A stretch of DNA of 64,000 bases from Pseudomonadota bacterium. GTDB lineage: Bacteria; Pseudomonadota; Gammaproteobacteria; Xanthomonadales; Xanthomonadaceae. Numbering within the stretch: position 1 is the stretch's first letter; each line of letters opens with the position of its first letter. Below the pieces are notes generated by a model. The model had not been told where the DNA came from and did not search any database. It saw nothing but the letters and a program-made list of their open reading frames with translations. Below, piece by piece: positions 28,189 to 36,249 of the stretch. Where the stretch lies: the NCBI GenBank assembly GCA_023390905.1, contig JAEWBY010000047.1, positions 1 through 64,000 on the forward strand, written 5' to 3'. The translations under genes and the position numbers were made by a program.

Positions 28189-28767
28189 TTACTCGGCCTT
28201 GGGCACGATCGCCTCGGTGGTGATGCGCAGCGTCACTTCGTCACTCACCGCCGGCGCGTACTTGCCCACGCCGAAATCGGTGCGCTTGACGGTCGTGGTC
28301 GCATCGAAACCGATCGCCGGGCGCTTGGCCATCGGCTGTTCGCCGGCCTTGTTCAACGTCACGTCGAGCACCACCGGACGGGTGACGTCCTTGATGGTCA
28401 GATCGCCGGTGACCTTGAGCTTGCCTTCGCCGGCCGCTTCCACCTTGGTGCTCTTGAACGTGGCCGCCGGGTACTTGGCCGCGTCAAAAAAATCCGCACT
28501 GCGCAGGTGCTCGTCGAACGCCGGCACGAAGCTGTTGAGACCGGTCAGCGGAAGCTTCACTTCCACGCGCGAGGCGGCCACGTTGTCGGCGTCGTACACG
28601 ATCACGCCCTCGGCCTGGCCGAAGTTGGCGCTGGGGTTGGAGAAACCGAAGTGGCTCCACTGCGCGATCACGCTGGTGTGGTTGGCGTCGATCTTGTAAG
28701 TGACGGGGGCAGCGAACGCGGAGCCGCTGAAAGCCAGCAGGGCCGCGACGAACAGGGTCTTGCGCAT
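28189..28767 (-). CDS. YceI family periplasmic protein
   Basis: A 192-residue secreted protein with a signal peptide cleaved after ...GSAFA (residue 20). The mature chain is the lipocalin-like YceI beta-barrel: YKIDANHTSVIAQWSHFGFS, LRSADFFDAAKYPAATFKST, and the closing FGVGKYAPAVSDEVTL. Family members bind isoprenoid or other lipophilic molecules and are often induced by base or osmotic stress. AAGGAG precedes the ATG at 28767. It is monocistronic with its own terminator. Confidence 0.93.
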   Translation of the reverse strand: MRKTLFVAALLAFSGSAFAAPVTYKIDANHTSVIAQWSHFGFSNPSANFGQAEGVIVYDADNVAASRVEVKLPLTGLNSFVPAFDEHLRSADFFDAAKYPAATFKSTKVEAAGEGKLKVTGDLTIKDVTRPVVLDVTLNKAGEQPMAKRPAIGFDATTTVKRTDFGVGKYAPAVSDEVTLRITTEAIVPKAE

Positions 28768-28932
28768 GGGGAATCTCCTTGGGGAATGGGCAATCGATAC
28801 GTCAGGCGCCGTCAAGGCGAGGTCTGCAACGGTCGGCAGCGGTGCGTGCTGACTGCGAATCGTTCGGCCCGCAGTGTAGAGTGTCCCGACTTTGACAACA
28901 TCCGGCGGTCCCGGAACGGATTGTTTTAACCA

Positions 28933-29937
28933 GTGGAACACAAGGACGCCTCCTCCTCCTCCGACACCGCGCCGCTGTGGACCCTCACCGATGGCCACGC
29001 GGGCAACGTGCGCCAGGCCGAGGCACTGGCGCGCGCACTGGACCTCGGTGAAGCGCGCCCGGTGGTGGTCGATGCGCGGCGTCCCTGGCGCTGGGTGGCG
29101 CCGCGCCGCTGGCCTTCGGCCGAATCCGCCTTCGGGCCGGCATTCAAGCAGGGACTGCAACGGCCGCCCACAATCGCCATCGGTTGCGGACGGCAGGCCG
29201 CGCTGGCCACGCGCCTGCTGCGCGAACGCGGCGCATGCAGCGTGCAGATCCTCGATCCGCGCATCGCGCCGCATCACTGGGACTGGGTGATCGCGCCGAC
29301 GCACGATCGCGTGCGCGGGGCCAACGTGATCCCGATGGTCGGCAGCCTGAATCCGATCGACGATGACTGGCTGGCGCAGGCGCGATCACGTTTCGCGGCG
29401 CTGGCCGCCCTGCCCGGCCCTCGCACGGCGGTGCTGATCGGCGGCGACAGCGCACACGCGCGGTTGGAGCGCGCCGATGCCGAACGCTTGATGCAGTCAC
29501 TGCTCGCCGCGCGGGCGCGTGAACACGGCAGCCTGCTGATCACCGCCTCGCGACGTACCAGTGAGCCGGTCCGCGCACTGCTGCGCGCGCATGCACCGTC
29601 GATCGGATTGCTGTGGATCGATGAGCGTGACGGCGAAAATCCCTATGCGGGCCTGCTGGCCTGGGCCGATCGCATCGTCTGCACGGCCGATTCGGTCAAC
29701 ATGGTGTCCGAAGCCTGCGCCACGCATGCGCCGGTGCGGGTGTTCGAACCCGAACGCGTCGACGGACGCCCGCGCCGGTTCCTCGATGATCTGCTGGCGT
29801 CCGGCCGGATCGCGCCACTGCAGGGCGATGAGACGCTCACGCCCTACGCCGGCGCGCCATTGCGCGAAACGGCACGGGTTGCCGCCTTGCTGCGAACCGC
29901 GCTGCGCCTCGATCCCGCCGCAGCGCAGAAGGACTGA
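28933..29937 (+). CDS. ELM1 (mitochondrial fission) domain protein
   Basis: A 334-residue protein of the family named after plant mitochondrial fission protein ELM1, widespread in Gram-negative bacteria and thought to have a GT-B glycosyltransferase-like fold. Typical blocks are LTDGHAGNVRQAEALARALD near residue 18, AIGCGRQAALATRLLR, NVIPMVGSLNPI, VLIGGDSAH and the C-terminal CTADSVNMVSEACATHAPV, which looks like a sugar-nucleotide site. The start is GTG 28933. Closeness to waaA, lpxL and ligase genes suggests an envelope role, by context only. Confidence 0.88.
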   Translation: MEHKDASSSSDTAPLWTLTDGHAGNVRQAEALARALDLGEARPVVVDARRPWRWVAPRRWPSAESAFGPAFKQGLQRPPTIAIGCGRQAALATRLLRERGACSVQILDPRIAPHHWDWVIAPTHDRVRGANVIPMVGSLNPIDDDWLAQARSRFAALAALPGPRTAVLIGGDSAHARLERADAERLMQSLLAARAREHGSLLITASRRTSEPVRALLRAHAPSIGLLWIDERDGENPYAGLLAWADRIVCTADSVNMVSEACATHAPVRVFEPERVDGRPRRFLDDLLASGRIAPLQGDETLTPYAGAPLRETARVAALLRTALRLDPAAAQKD

Positions 29938-29958
29938 CCCGGCGCACGTCTGTTGAAG

Positions 29959-29986
29959 GCAGCCCGACCCCGATCGATCGGGCTGC
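29959..29986. terminator. Hairpin between convergent elm1-like gene and glnE
   Basis: GCAGCCCGA (29959-29967) and TCGGGCTGC (29978-29986) form a perfect nine-base-pair stem around a ten-base loop. No T-run follows on either strand, so it is at best a weak or bidirectional terminator. Confidence 0.5.
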
Positions 29987-30056
29987 TGCACGGATGGATG
30001 CTGTCGCCACTGCTAGCAACACGAGTGCGTGCACGGCGCTTTCATCTCCCGCCGGC

Positions 30057-32873
30057 TCACTCGCTGGCGCTGAAATCCAGATCGTGCGCCGCCAGCACGT
30101 GCCGCACGGCGGCGCGCGCGGTGGCGATCGCCGCGTTCTCCGGCACCAGGCGCGGACGCCTGTCCAGGGTGCAGGCCAATCCTTCTTCCAGGAACACGGC
30201 GTGCGCCTGGGTGAGGGCATGCGCGGTCGCCTCATCGAGGCGCCCGGCCGACTGCAGCGTGGCAATCAGCGCGCCCGTGTTGCGAGGCGTGAGCAGGGCA
30301 GGCGCGGCGGCCGATTCGCGCAGCACGCGGTACTGCAGCAGGAACTCCAGATCCACCAGGCCGCCTTCGCCCTGCTTCAGATCGAAACGCGCGGCATCGC
30401 TGCGATCGAGTTCGCCCCGCATGCGCCGGCGCATGCTGATCACGTCATCACGCAGTTTGTGCGCATCGCGCGTGCGCGCCAGCGTGGCGTCGCGGATGTC
30501 CTCGAAATCCTGTATCAGCGAGGCGTCGCCCGCGATGGCGCGCGCGCGCACCAATGCCTGGTGTTCCCACGTCCACGCACGCTCGCGCTGGTATTCGCGA
30601 TAACTCGGCAAGGCCGACACCAGCAGTCCCTTGGCTCCATCCGGACGCAGGCGCACATCGACTTCGTAGAGCCGGCCGGCCCCGGTTTCGGCACCCAGCA
30701 GGGCCACGATCTTCTGCGCCAGCCGCGCATACCAGCGGCCGGCTTCCAGCGGGCGCGCGCCATCGGAACCGGCATCGGCGGGCGCATCGAACAGGAACAC
30801 CAGATCCAGATCCGATCCGAATCCGAGTTCTTCGCCGCCCAGGCTGCCGTAGCCCACGATCGCGAAGCGGCCCTGCGGTACGCGGCCATGCGCGGCCGCG
30901 ACTTCGGCCTCGGCCATCGCCATCACCGCGCGCACGACGCCATCGGCCAGCCACGCGAGCTGACGCGTGCTCGCCTGCGCGGGCTGGCGATGATCCAGCG
31001 CGGCCAGCGCGATGCGGAAGCCCAGCGCAAGCCGGCGCTCGTTGAGATCTCGCAACGCGGTTTCGGGATCGCGATCGGCATCAGGCTGGTCGCAGTCCAG
31101 TTGCAGGCTGTCGCGGTCCGGCAACGGCCCGGAGACGCGCGCATCGAGCAGTTCATCGAGCAACAGCGGATACGACGCCAGTCGATCGGCCAGCCAGGCA
31201 CTGCGCGACAGCACGTTGACCAGGCGCGCCAGCGCACTGGGTTGTTCGTCGAGCAGCGCCAGATAGCTGGCCCGCCGCAGGATCGACTGTAGCAGCGCCA
31301 GCGCGCGGGTCAGGGCCGCATTCGGTTGCGAGGATTGCGCCGCCGCATCGAGCAGCGCGGGCACGAGCCTATCCAGCCGCGCGCGCGATGCATCCGACAG
31401 GCCGCGCACGCCGGCCGATCGGGCGAAATCGCGCAGCGTGTGATCGGCCGATGTGGCATCGGCAAACCCGGCGTCGGCCAGCAGTGCGGCATCGCCCTCC
31501 TCCGGCAAAGCGCGCCAGTAATGCGACAACGCACCCGGCACGGCCTGGCCCCGGCGCGGGGCGAGCAGCGCGGCGAACTCCTGCGCAACGCGGTTGCGCT
31601 GCACATCGAGCGCGGCCAGCAGCGCAGGCCAGCCCGCGTAGCCGAGCGTGAACGCCAGACGCTTGCGATCGAGCGCATCCTCCGGCAGTTCGTGGGTCTG
31701 CGCATCGCGCAGCATCTGCAGGCGATTCTCCAGCCGGCGCAGATACCGGTAGGCCTGGCCCAGCGCCGCGCCTTCGGCGTGTCCGACCTGTCGTGCGGCC
31801 ACCAGCGCGCGCAGCGCGGGCATCAACCGGCGTTCGCGCAATGCAGGTTCGCGTCCGCCGCGAATCAGTTGCAGCGCCTGCACCAGGAATTCGATCTCGC
31901 GGATGCCGCCCGGCCCGCGCTTGATGTCATCGGCCAGTTCACGCCGCGCGACTTCGGCGGCGATCGCGGCCTTCATCTCGCGCAGGCCGTCGAGCGCGGT
32001 GTAATCCAGATAGCGGCGATAGACGAAGGGGCGCAGCGATTCCAGCCAGCGCTCGCCCGCGTCGATGTCACCGGCGACCGCGCGCGCCTTCAGCCAGGCA
32101 TAGCGTTCCCAGTCGCGGCCTTCGCGCTGGAAATACTGATCCATGCCGGCGAACGACAGCGCCACCCGCCCGGCATTGCCGAAGGGCCGCAAGCGCAGAT
32201 CCACGCGATGGCAGAATCCGTCGACGGTCAACTCGTCCAGCAGCTTGGCCAAGCGTTGGCCGAGCCGCGCGAAGTAGTCCTCGGCCGCCAGCGCGCGTGC
32301 GCCATCGGATTCGCCGTTCTGTGCGAACGCATAGACCAGATCGACGTCCGAAGAGAAATTCAGTTCGCCGCCACCCAGCTTGCCGAGCCCGAACACCACC
32401 AGCCGCTGTTCGCTGCCGTCGGGCGCGCGCACGCGGCCGTGCCGCTGCGCGAATTCCTCTTCGATCGCGGCCAGGCCCGATCGCAGGCATTGCTCGGCCA
32501 GGCGCGTGCTGCCCAGCAGGATCGCGTCCACATCCTCCAGCCCGTGCACGTCGCGCCAGATCAAACGGGTGGACTCGGCCGTGCGGTAACGGCGCAACTG
32601 CTCCTGCCAGCGCTCGGATTCGCCCGGCTGCAACTGCGGCGCGTCGACGGCCGAAGCGCCGTCGTCACGCAACAGCCTCGCCAGCAGATCGGGTTGCCGG
32701 CGCAGGGTTTCGAGTGCGAAGTCGCTCGCCAGCAGCACGCGACCCACGCGCGCGGCGTTGGCCGCATCCTGCAACAGTTCGGCCGAGGATGGCGCACTCT
32801 CGCGCAGGCGCGCGAGGCCGCGTTCGATCAGTGCAACGAGATCCGGTTCGTCATGCAGGGAAGCGTTCGGCAT
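30057..32873 (-). CDS. glnE: Bifunctional glutamine synthetase adenylyltransferase/adenylyl-removing enzyme
   Basis: GlnE attaches and removes AMP on glutamine synthetase under control of PII proteins. The 938-residue protein has two nucleotidyltransferase domains: an N-terminal deadenylylase with GLGKLGGGELNFSSDVDL (about 162-179) and a C-terminal adenylylase with GYGSLGGEELGFGSDLDL (about 676-693), each with its metal-binding DXD. Full family length. The true start is ATG 32873 (MPNASLHDEPD); the open frame continues upstream without family similarity. CACAAT lies seven bases before the ATG. It follows lipB by 73 bases. Confidence 0.97.
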   Translation of the reverse strand: MPNASLHDEPDLVALIERGLARLRESAPSSAELLQDAANAARVGRVLLASDFALETLRRQPDLLARLLRDDGASAVDAPQLQPGESERWQEQLRRYRTAESTRLIWRDVHGLEDVDAILLGSTRLAEQCLRSGLAAIEEEFAQRHGRVRAPDGSEQRLVVFGLGKLGGGELNFSSDVDLVYAFAQNGESDGARALAAEDYFARLGQRLAKLLDELTVDGFCHRVDLRLRPFGNAGRVALSFAGMDQYFQREGRDWERYAWLKARAVAGDIDAGERWLESLRPFVYRRYLDYTALDGLREMKAAIAAEVARRELADDIKRGPGGIREIEFLVQALQLIRGGREPALRERRLMPALRALVAARQVGHAEGAALGQAYRYLRRLENRLQMLRDAQTHELPEDALDRKRLAFTLGYAGWPALLAALDVQRNRVAQEFAALLAPRRGQAVPGALSHYWRALPEEGDAALLADAGFADATSADHTLRDFARSAGVRGLSDASRARLDRLVPALLDAAAQSSQPNAALTRALALLQSILRRASYLALLDEQPSALARLVNVLSRSAWLADRLASYPLLLDELLDARVSGPLPDRDSLQLDCDQPDADRDPETALRDLNERRLALGFRIALAALDHRQPAQASTRQLAWLADGVVRAVMAMAEAEVAAAHGRVPQGRFAIVGYGSLGGEELGFGSDLDLVFLFDAPADAGSDGARPLEAGRWYARLAQKIVALLGAETGAGRLYEVDVRLRPDGAKGLLVSALPSYREYQRERAWTWEHQALVRARAIAGDASLIQDFEDIRDATLARTRDAHKLRDDVISMRRRMRGELDRSDAARFDLKQGEGGLVDLEFLLQYRVLRESAAAPALLTPRNTGALIATLQSAGRLDEATAHALTQAHAVFLEEGLACTLDRRPRLVPENAAIATARAAVRHVLAAHDLDFSASE

Positions 32874-32946
32874 GCACCGGATTGTGGCATGGCCGACGCG
32901 GTCGATGCCCGGCGGAGCGGATGGGCGCCATGTCGCGCACGCGAAC

Positions 32947-33615
32947 TCAGGCCGCCCGGGACAAATCCGGGAGCTGATCCTCGTGGCGGGGCTGCAGATC
33001 GAACTGCGCGGCGAGTTTTTCCAGCAACACCGGCTTGACCTGCTCCATCCCGGAAGGGCCACCGAGATCGGCCAGCGTCACGACCTGCAGGCCCTGGTAG
33101 CCGCAGGGATTGATGCGATGCCAGGGCGACAGATCCATCGTCACGTTGAAGGCCAGCCCGTGGAAGGTGCGGCCGTGGCGCACGCGGATGCCCAGCGCAC
33201 CGATCTTCGCGCCGGCCACGTACACGCCCGGCGCGCCTTCCCTGCGTTCGGCGTGGATGTTCCATTCGCCGCAGGTGTCGATCATCGTCTGCTCGATCTT
33301 GCAGACGTACTCGCGCACACCCACTTTCATACGCGGCAGATCGAACAGCGGATAGGCGACGATCTGGCCAGGACCGTGGTAGGTCACCTGCCCGCCGCGA
33401 TCGACCTGCACCACCGGAATGTCGCCGGCCGCGAGCACGTGTTCCGGCTTGCCGGCCTGGCCGAGGGTGAACACCGGATCGTGCTCCACCAGCCACAGCT
33501 CGTCCGGCGTGTGTTCGTCGCGCGCATCGGTGAAGCGCTGCATGGCGCGCCACACCGGTTCATACGGTTGCCGGCCGAGTTCGCGGACGATGACCGGCCG
33601 CTTCACAGCGTCCAC
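32947..33615 (-). CDS. lipB: Octanoyl-[acyl-carrier-protein]:protein octanoyltransferase
   Basis: LipB moves octanoate from ACP to lipoyl domains, the first step of lipoate synthesis. The 222-residue protein has VDRGGQVTYHGPGQIVAYPL near residue 71, the catalytic lysine in AGAKIGALG (Lys137) and the acyl-thioester cysteine in INPCGYQGL (Cys171). Starts at GTG 33615 or GTG 33606; the latter overlaps the ybeD stop as GTGA. The usual partner lipA is not next to it; glnE follows instead. Confidence 0.96.
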   Translation of the reverse strand: MDAVKRPVIVRELGRQPYEPVWRAMQRFTDARDEHTPDELWLVEHDPVFTLGQAGKPEHVLAAGDIPVVQVDRGGQVTYHGPGQIVAYPLFDLPRMKVGVREYVCKIEQTMIDTCGEWNIHAERREGAPGVYVAGAKIGALGIRVRHGRTFHGLAFNVTMDLSPWHRINPCGYQGLQVVTLADLGGPSGMEQVKPVLLEKLAAQFDLQPRHEDQLPDLSRAA

Positions 33616-33881
33616 TTCACTTCCGGATGCGCGCGCAGCGCTTCATGCGCCGCGTCGTACTGCTGGCGATCCCGTGCACGGAAGGCAATGCGCACGGACA
33701 CGTACTTGCCGTTGGACGAATGCTTCCAGCTGATGTTCTCGTGCAGCACTTCGATGCCGGCCGCATCCAGCAGCCGCGGCAGTTCGGTTTCCAGGCCGGT
33801 GTCGGCCGTGCCCATCGCACTCAGCTCGAAGGTGCCGGGGAACTGGAAGCCGTGATCGGGGTTGTCGGACTTGATTTCCAT
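33603..33881 (-). CDS. ybeD: DUF493/YbeD family protein
   Basis: A 92-residue ACT-like protein of the YbeD family (MEIKSDNPDHGFQFPGTFEL... HENISWKHSSNGKYVSVRI). In many gammaproteobacteria it sits directly between dacA and lipB, and here it overlaps lipB. Function unknown in the family. ATG 33881 is preceded by AATAAT at seven bases with TTGGTT 17 bases further upstream. Confidence 0.93.
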   Translation of the reverse strand: MEIKSDNPDHGFQFPGTFELSAMGTADTGLETELPRLLDAAGIEVLHENISWKHSSNGKYVSVRIAFRARDRQQYDAAHEALRAHPEVKWTL

Positions 33882-33888
33882 GCCGGGA

Positions 33889-33917
33889 ATTATTGGGTCC
33901 GGCCGCGTGAAAACCAA
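33889..33917 (-). promoter_or_regulatory. Putative leaderless promoter of ybeD-lipB
   Basis: Minus-strand TTGGTT (33917-33912), a 17-base spacer and AATAAT (33894-33889) stand seven bases before the ybeD ATG. Transcription would start on or next to the start codon. No Shine-Dalgarno is present between them. Confidence 0.5.
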
Positions 33918-33934
33918 GCGCGGCGCCGGAACGC

Positions 33935-33962
33935 GGAAGGCCGCGGCGAGCCGCGGCCTTCC
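33935..33962. terminator. GC-rich hairpin after the first CsgG-like gene
   Basis: GGAAGGCCGCGG and CCGCGGCCTTCC (33935-33946 and 33951-33962) form a 12-base-pair stem around the loop CGAG. There is no T-run, so termination strength is doubtful. It lies 20 bases after the stop of the CsgG-like gene on the minus strand. Confidence 0.6.
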
Positions 33963-33982
33963 CGATGGCCCTTGCAGGGCGA

Positions 33983-34939
33983 TCAGCGCGCCAGCTTGAC
34001 CAGGCTCGAGGACACCCAGCCCTTGTTGCCGAGTTCGTCCTCGACTTCCCACATCATGCCGTCCTTGTTGCCGGTCGGATACAGCAGCATGCCCGGATCC
34101 AGATCGCGCACCGCGCTGCCGGTGCCCTTGGCACTGGCGAACAGGCGGCCCGGCTTGGTCATCTCCACCGCCTGCTGCGCGTTGCTGGCCGAGGCATTGG
34201 CCGACACGCCGCCGAGCTGGTCCACCAGTTCGGTGTAGGCCTGCAGATAGGCCAGGGTGATCACCTGTCCGATTTCGGTGTTGGCGTAGCCGCTGACGCC
34301 GGCCGCGCCGATGCCGCTGCCGCCGAACAGCGAACCGCTCGCACCCCAGCCGATGTCGGTCTTCTTCGCACTGCCCTCGGCCATGGCGACCTGCTCGGAC
34401 GAGCGCACGTCGGTGACGGTCAGGACCACGTCCGCGGTTTTCTTCTTGAAGTTCAGGCCACCGACGATCGCGCCGGCGTCCCCGCCGATCAGCCCACCGA
34501 GCAGGCCGGTCACCGCGTTGCCGCCCGCGTTGCTGTTCTGCGAGATCAGATCCGGCACCAGCACGTAGTCGGCCGCCTTGATCTGGCCCTTGCCGATGTT
34601 GGAACGATTGCGCAGTTCACCGCTGGCGGCCAGGTCGCGTTCGCCCATCGCCGCGTTCATGCCGGCGCCGCGATCGACCAGGGTGAAGCAGCGCGACTTG
34701 TTGACGAACACCTTGATGAGCTTTGACGGAGCAGGCAACTGCTGGCCACTCCACCAGTTGACGCCATCTTCCGGCTCGATCACCGAGATGGTGCCCAGCG
34801 GCTTGGCGCAGGTGGGAATCGCGGCGGTCTGCTGCTTGCGCGTGTCCTGCGCCGAAGCGGCATGGGCGGCCTGCGCGGCGATCAGCGTGGAAAGCATCAG
34901 TGCGGCCGGGACGGCGTGCTTCAACGGGTTCTTCAACAT
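33983..34939 (-). CDS. CsgG/HfaB-like secreted protein with SH3-like tail (copy 1)
   Basis: A 318-residue exported protein. The signal peptide (MLKNPLKHAVPAALMLSTLI...AHA) has no lipobox, unlike the lipoprotein CsgG. Residues about 45-245 match the CsgG fold: TISVIEPEDG..., RCFTLVDRG, ADYVLVPDL, then the glycine-rich hairpin segment VTGLLGGLIGGDAGAIVGGL and KKKTADVVLTVTDVRSSEQV. The last 40 residues (DPGMLLYPTGNKDGMMWEVE...GWVSSSLVKLAR) resemble a bacterial SH3 motif. No curli genes are near. It is one of two tandem paralogues. A secretion or envelope-stress role is possible but unproven. Confidence 0.82.
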   Translation of the reverse strand: MLKNPLKHAVPAALMLSTLIAAQAAHAASAQDTRKQQTAAIPTCAKPLGTISVIEPEDGVNWWSGQQLPAPSKLIKVFVNKSRCFTLVDRGAGMNAAMGERDLAASGELRNRSNIGKGQIKAADYVLVPDLISQNSNAGGNAVTGLLGGLIGGDAGAIVGGLNFKKKTADVVLTVTDVRSSEQVAMAEGSAKKTDIGWGASGSLFGGSGIGAAGVSGYANTEIGQVITLAYLQAYTELVDQLGGVSANASASNAQQAVEMTKPGRLFASAKGTGSAVRDLDPGMLLYPTGNKDGMMWEVEDELGNKGWVSSSLVKLAR

Positions 34940-35078
34940 GCAATCGGTCCTGTGGAATGAAGCGTCTTCAGGCTGCGGCAGCGCGCAGGGACGCACCCGG
35001 ACGCCGTCATGGCGGCCTTTGCCACATCAACGCAGACTGCCGCAGCGTCCGGCCAGCGCGCGCCGGACGCGGACAGAC

Positions 35079-35108
35079 AAAAGCCGCGGTCCACCAGGGC
35101 CGCGGCTT
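35079..35108 (-). terminator. Terminator of the second CsgG-like gene
   Basis: On the minus strand AAGCCGCGGCCC pairs with the complementary GGACCGCGGCTT across a short loop and is followed by TTTT-like sequence (plus strand ACAAAAGCC). It lies about 20 bases past the stop of copy 2, so the two paralogues are probably transcribed separately. Confidence 0.7.
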
Positions 35109-35129
35109 GCGCATATCGTGATGAACCGA

Positions 35130-36101
35130 TCAGCGCGCGAGCTGGAACAGGCTCGAGGACACCCAGCCCTTGTTGCCGAGTTCATCCTCCACTTCCCACA
35201 TCAGGCCGTCCTTGCTGCCGGTCGGGTACAGCAGCATGCCCGGATCCAGATCGCGCACGGCCTTGCCGGTGCCCTTGGAATTGGCGAACAGGCGCCCCGG
35301 CTTGCTCATTTCCACGGCCTGCTGCGCGTTGGCGGCCGAAGCACTTTCGGGGAGCCCGCCCATTTCGGTGACCAGATCGGTATATGCCTGCAGATAGGCC
35401 AGAGTGATCACCTGTCCGATTTCGGTGTTCGCATAACCACCGACGCCTGCCCCGCCAAGCCCGCTGCCGGAAAACAGTGAGCCGCCCGCGCCCCAACCCA
35501 TGTCGGTCTTCTTTGCAGTGCCTTCGGCCATCGCCACCTGCTCGGAGGAGCGCACGTCGGTGACGGTCAATACGACGTCGGCGGTTTTCTTGCGGAAGTT
35601 CAGGCCGCCGATGATTGCGCCGGCATTGCCGCCCACCAGGCCGCCCAGCAGTCCGGTGATGGCATCGCCACCGGCATTGGCGTTGGCCGACACGAGATCG
35701 GGGACGAGCACATAGTCGGCCGCCTTGATCTGTCCTTTGCCCATGTTGGATTGACCCCGCAATTCGCCGGTCGCCGCCAGCGCGCGCTCGCTCATCGCGG
35801 CACTCATGCCCACGCCGCGATCGACCAGGGTGAAGCAACGGGACTTGTTGACGAAGGCCTTGATCAGTTTGGACGGCGCGGGCAGTTGCTGCCCGGTCCA
35901 CCAGTTGACCGTGTCTTCGGGTTCGATGACGGAAATCGATCCCAGCGGCTTGGTGCAGACCGGAATCTCGGCCGTCTTCTGTTTGCGGGTTTCCTGCGCC
36001 GAGGGCGCGGCCAGCGCGGCCCAGGAGCACAGCACAAGCAGTGCCGCCGGTACGAGGATGATGGGGTTCCTTGAATGAAGCTGAGGCATTTCCGTGTCCA
36101 T
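35130..36101 (-). CDS. CsgG/HfaB-like secreted protein with SH3-like tail (copy 2)
   Basis: A 323-residue paralogue of the neighbouring gene, more than two thirds identical by eye over the mature chain and with the same domain order: signal peptide (ending ...WAALA, no lipobox), CsgG domain and a C-terminal SH3-like stretch (DPGMLLYPTGSKDGLMWEVE). The signal peptides differ, while VNKSRCFTLVDRG, IKAADYVLVPDL and TADVVLTVTDVRSSEQVAMA are almost unchanged, so selection acts on the mature protein. Both copies end in GNKGWVSSSL. Starts at ATG 36101; ATG 36089 is an alternative. Confidence 0.82.
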   Translation of the reverse strand: MDTEMPQLHSRNPIILVPAALLVLCSWAALAAPSAQETRKQKTAEIPVCTKPLGSISVIEPEDTVNWWTGQQLPAPSKLIKAFVNKSRCFTLVDRGVGMSAAMSERALAATGELRGQSNMGKGQIKAADYVLVPDLVSANANAGGDAITGLLGGLVGGNAGAIIGGLNFRKKTADVVLTVTDVRSSEQVAMAEGTAKKTDMGWGAGGSLFSGSGLGGAGVGGYANTEIGQVITLAYLQAYTDLVTEMGGLPESASAANAQQAVEMSKPGRLFANSKGTGKAVRDLDPGMLLYPTGSKDGLMWEVEDELGNKGWVSSSLFQLAR

Positions 36102-36249
36102 GTGGATGAGGTGGATCGCGACCGCGCGTGCGGCAAGCGGATGCCGATCCTAGTCGGTGACTGTCGGCCTCCCTTTGGCCGGCTTTGTCCACTGCGCGCC
36201 TTTCGAAATCACACGCCATAATGGGAGCTTCCCATCGCGCGATCCCTGC

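Larger units (their letters stand above)
33983..36101 (-). repeat. Tandem gene duplication of the CsgG-like gene
   Basis: The two genes are direct repeats with a 190-base spacer. Near-identical DNA blocks remain, for example the 3' ends encoding WEVEDELGNKGWVSSSL (34005-34060 and 35152-35207). The divergence is greater at third codon positions and signal peptides, so the duplication is not very recent. Confidence 0.9.

Noticed and set aside
28933..29937. Recent eukaryote-to-bacterium transfer of ELM1
   Set aside because: The family is broadly distributed in proteobacteria as far as I know, and the plant protein is more likely of bacterial origin.
33983..36101. Curli secretion system
   Set aside because: The CsgG-like proteins lack a lipobox and no csgA, csgB, csgE or csgF homologue lies nearby.
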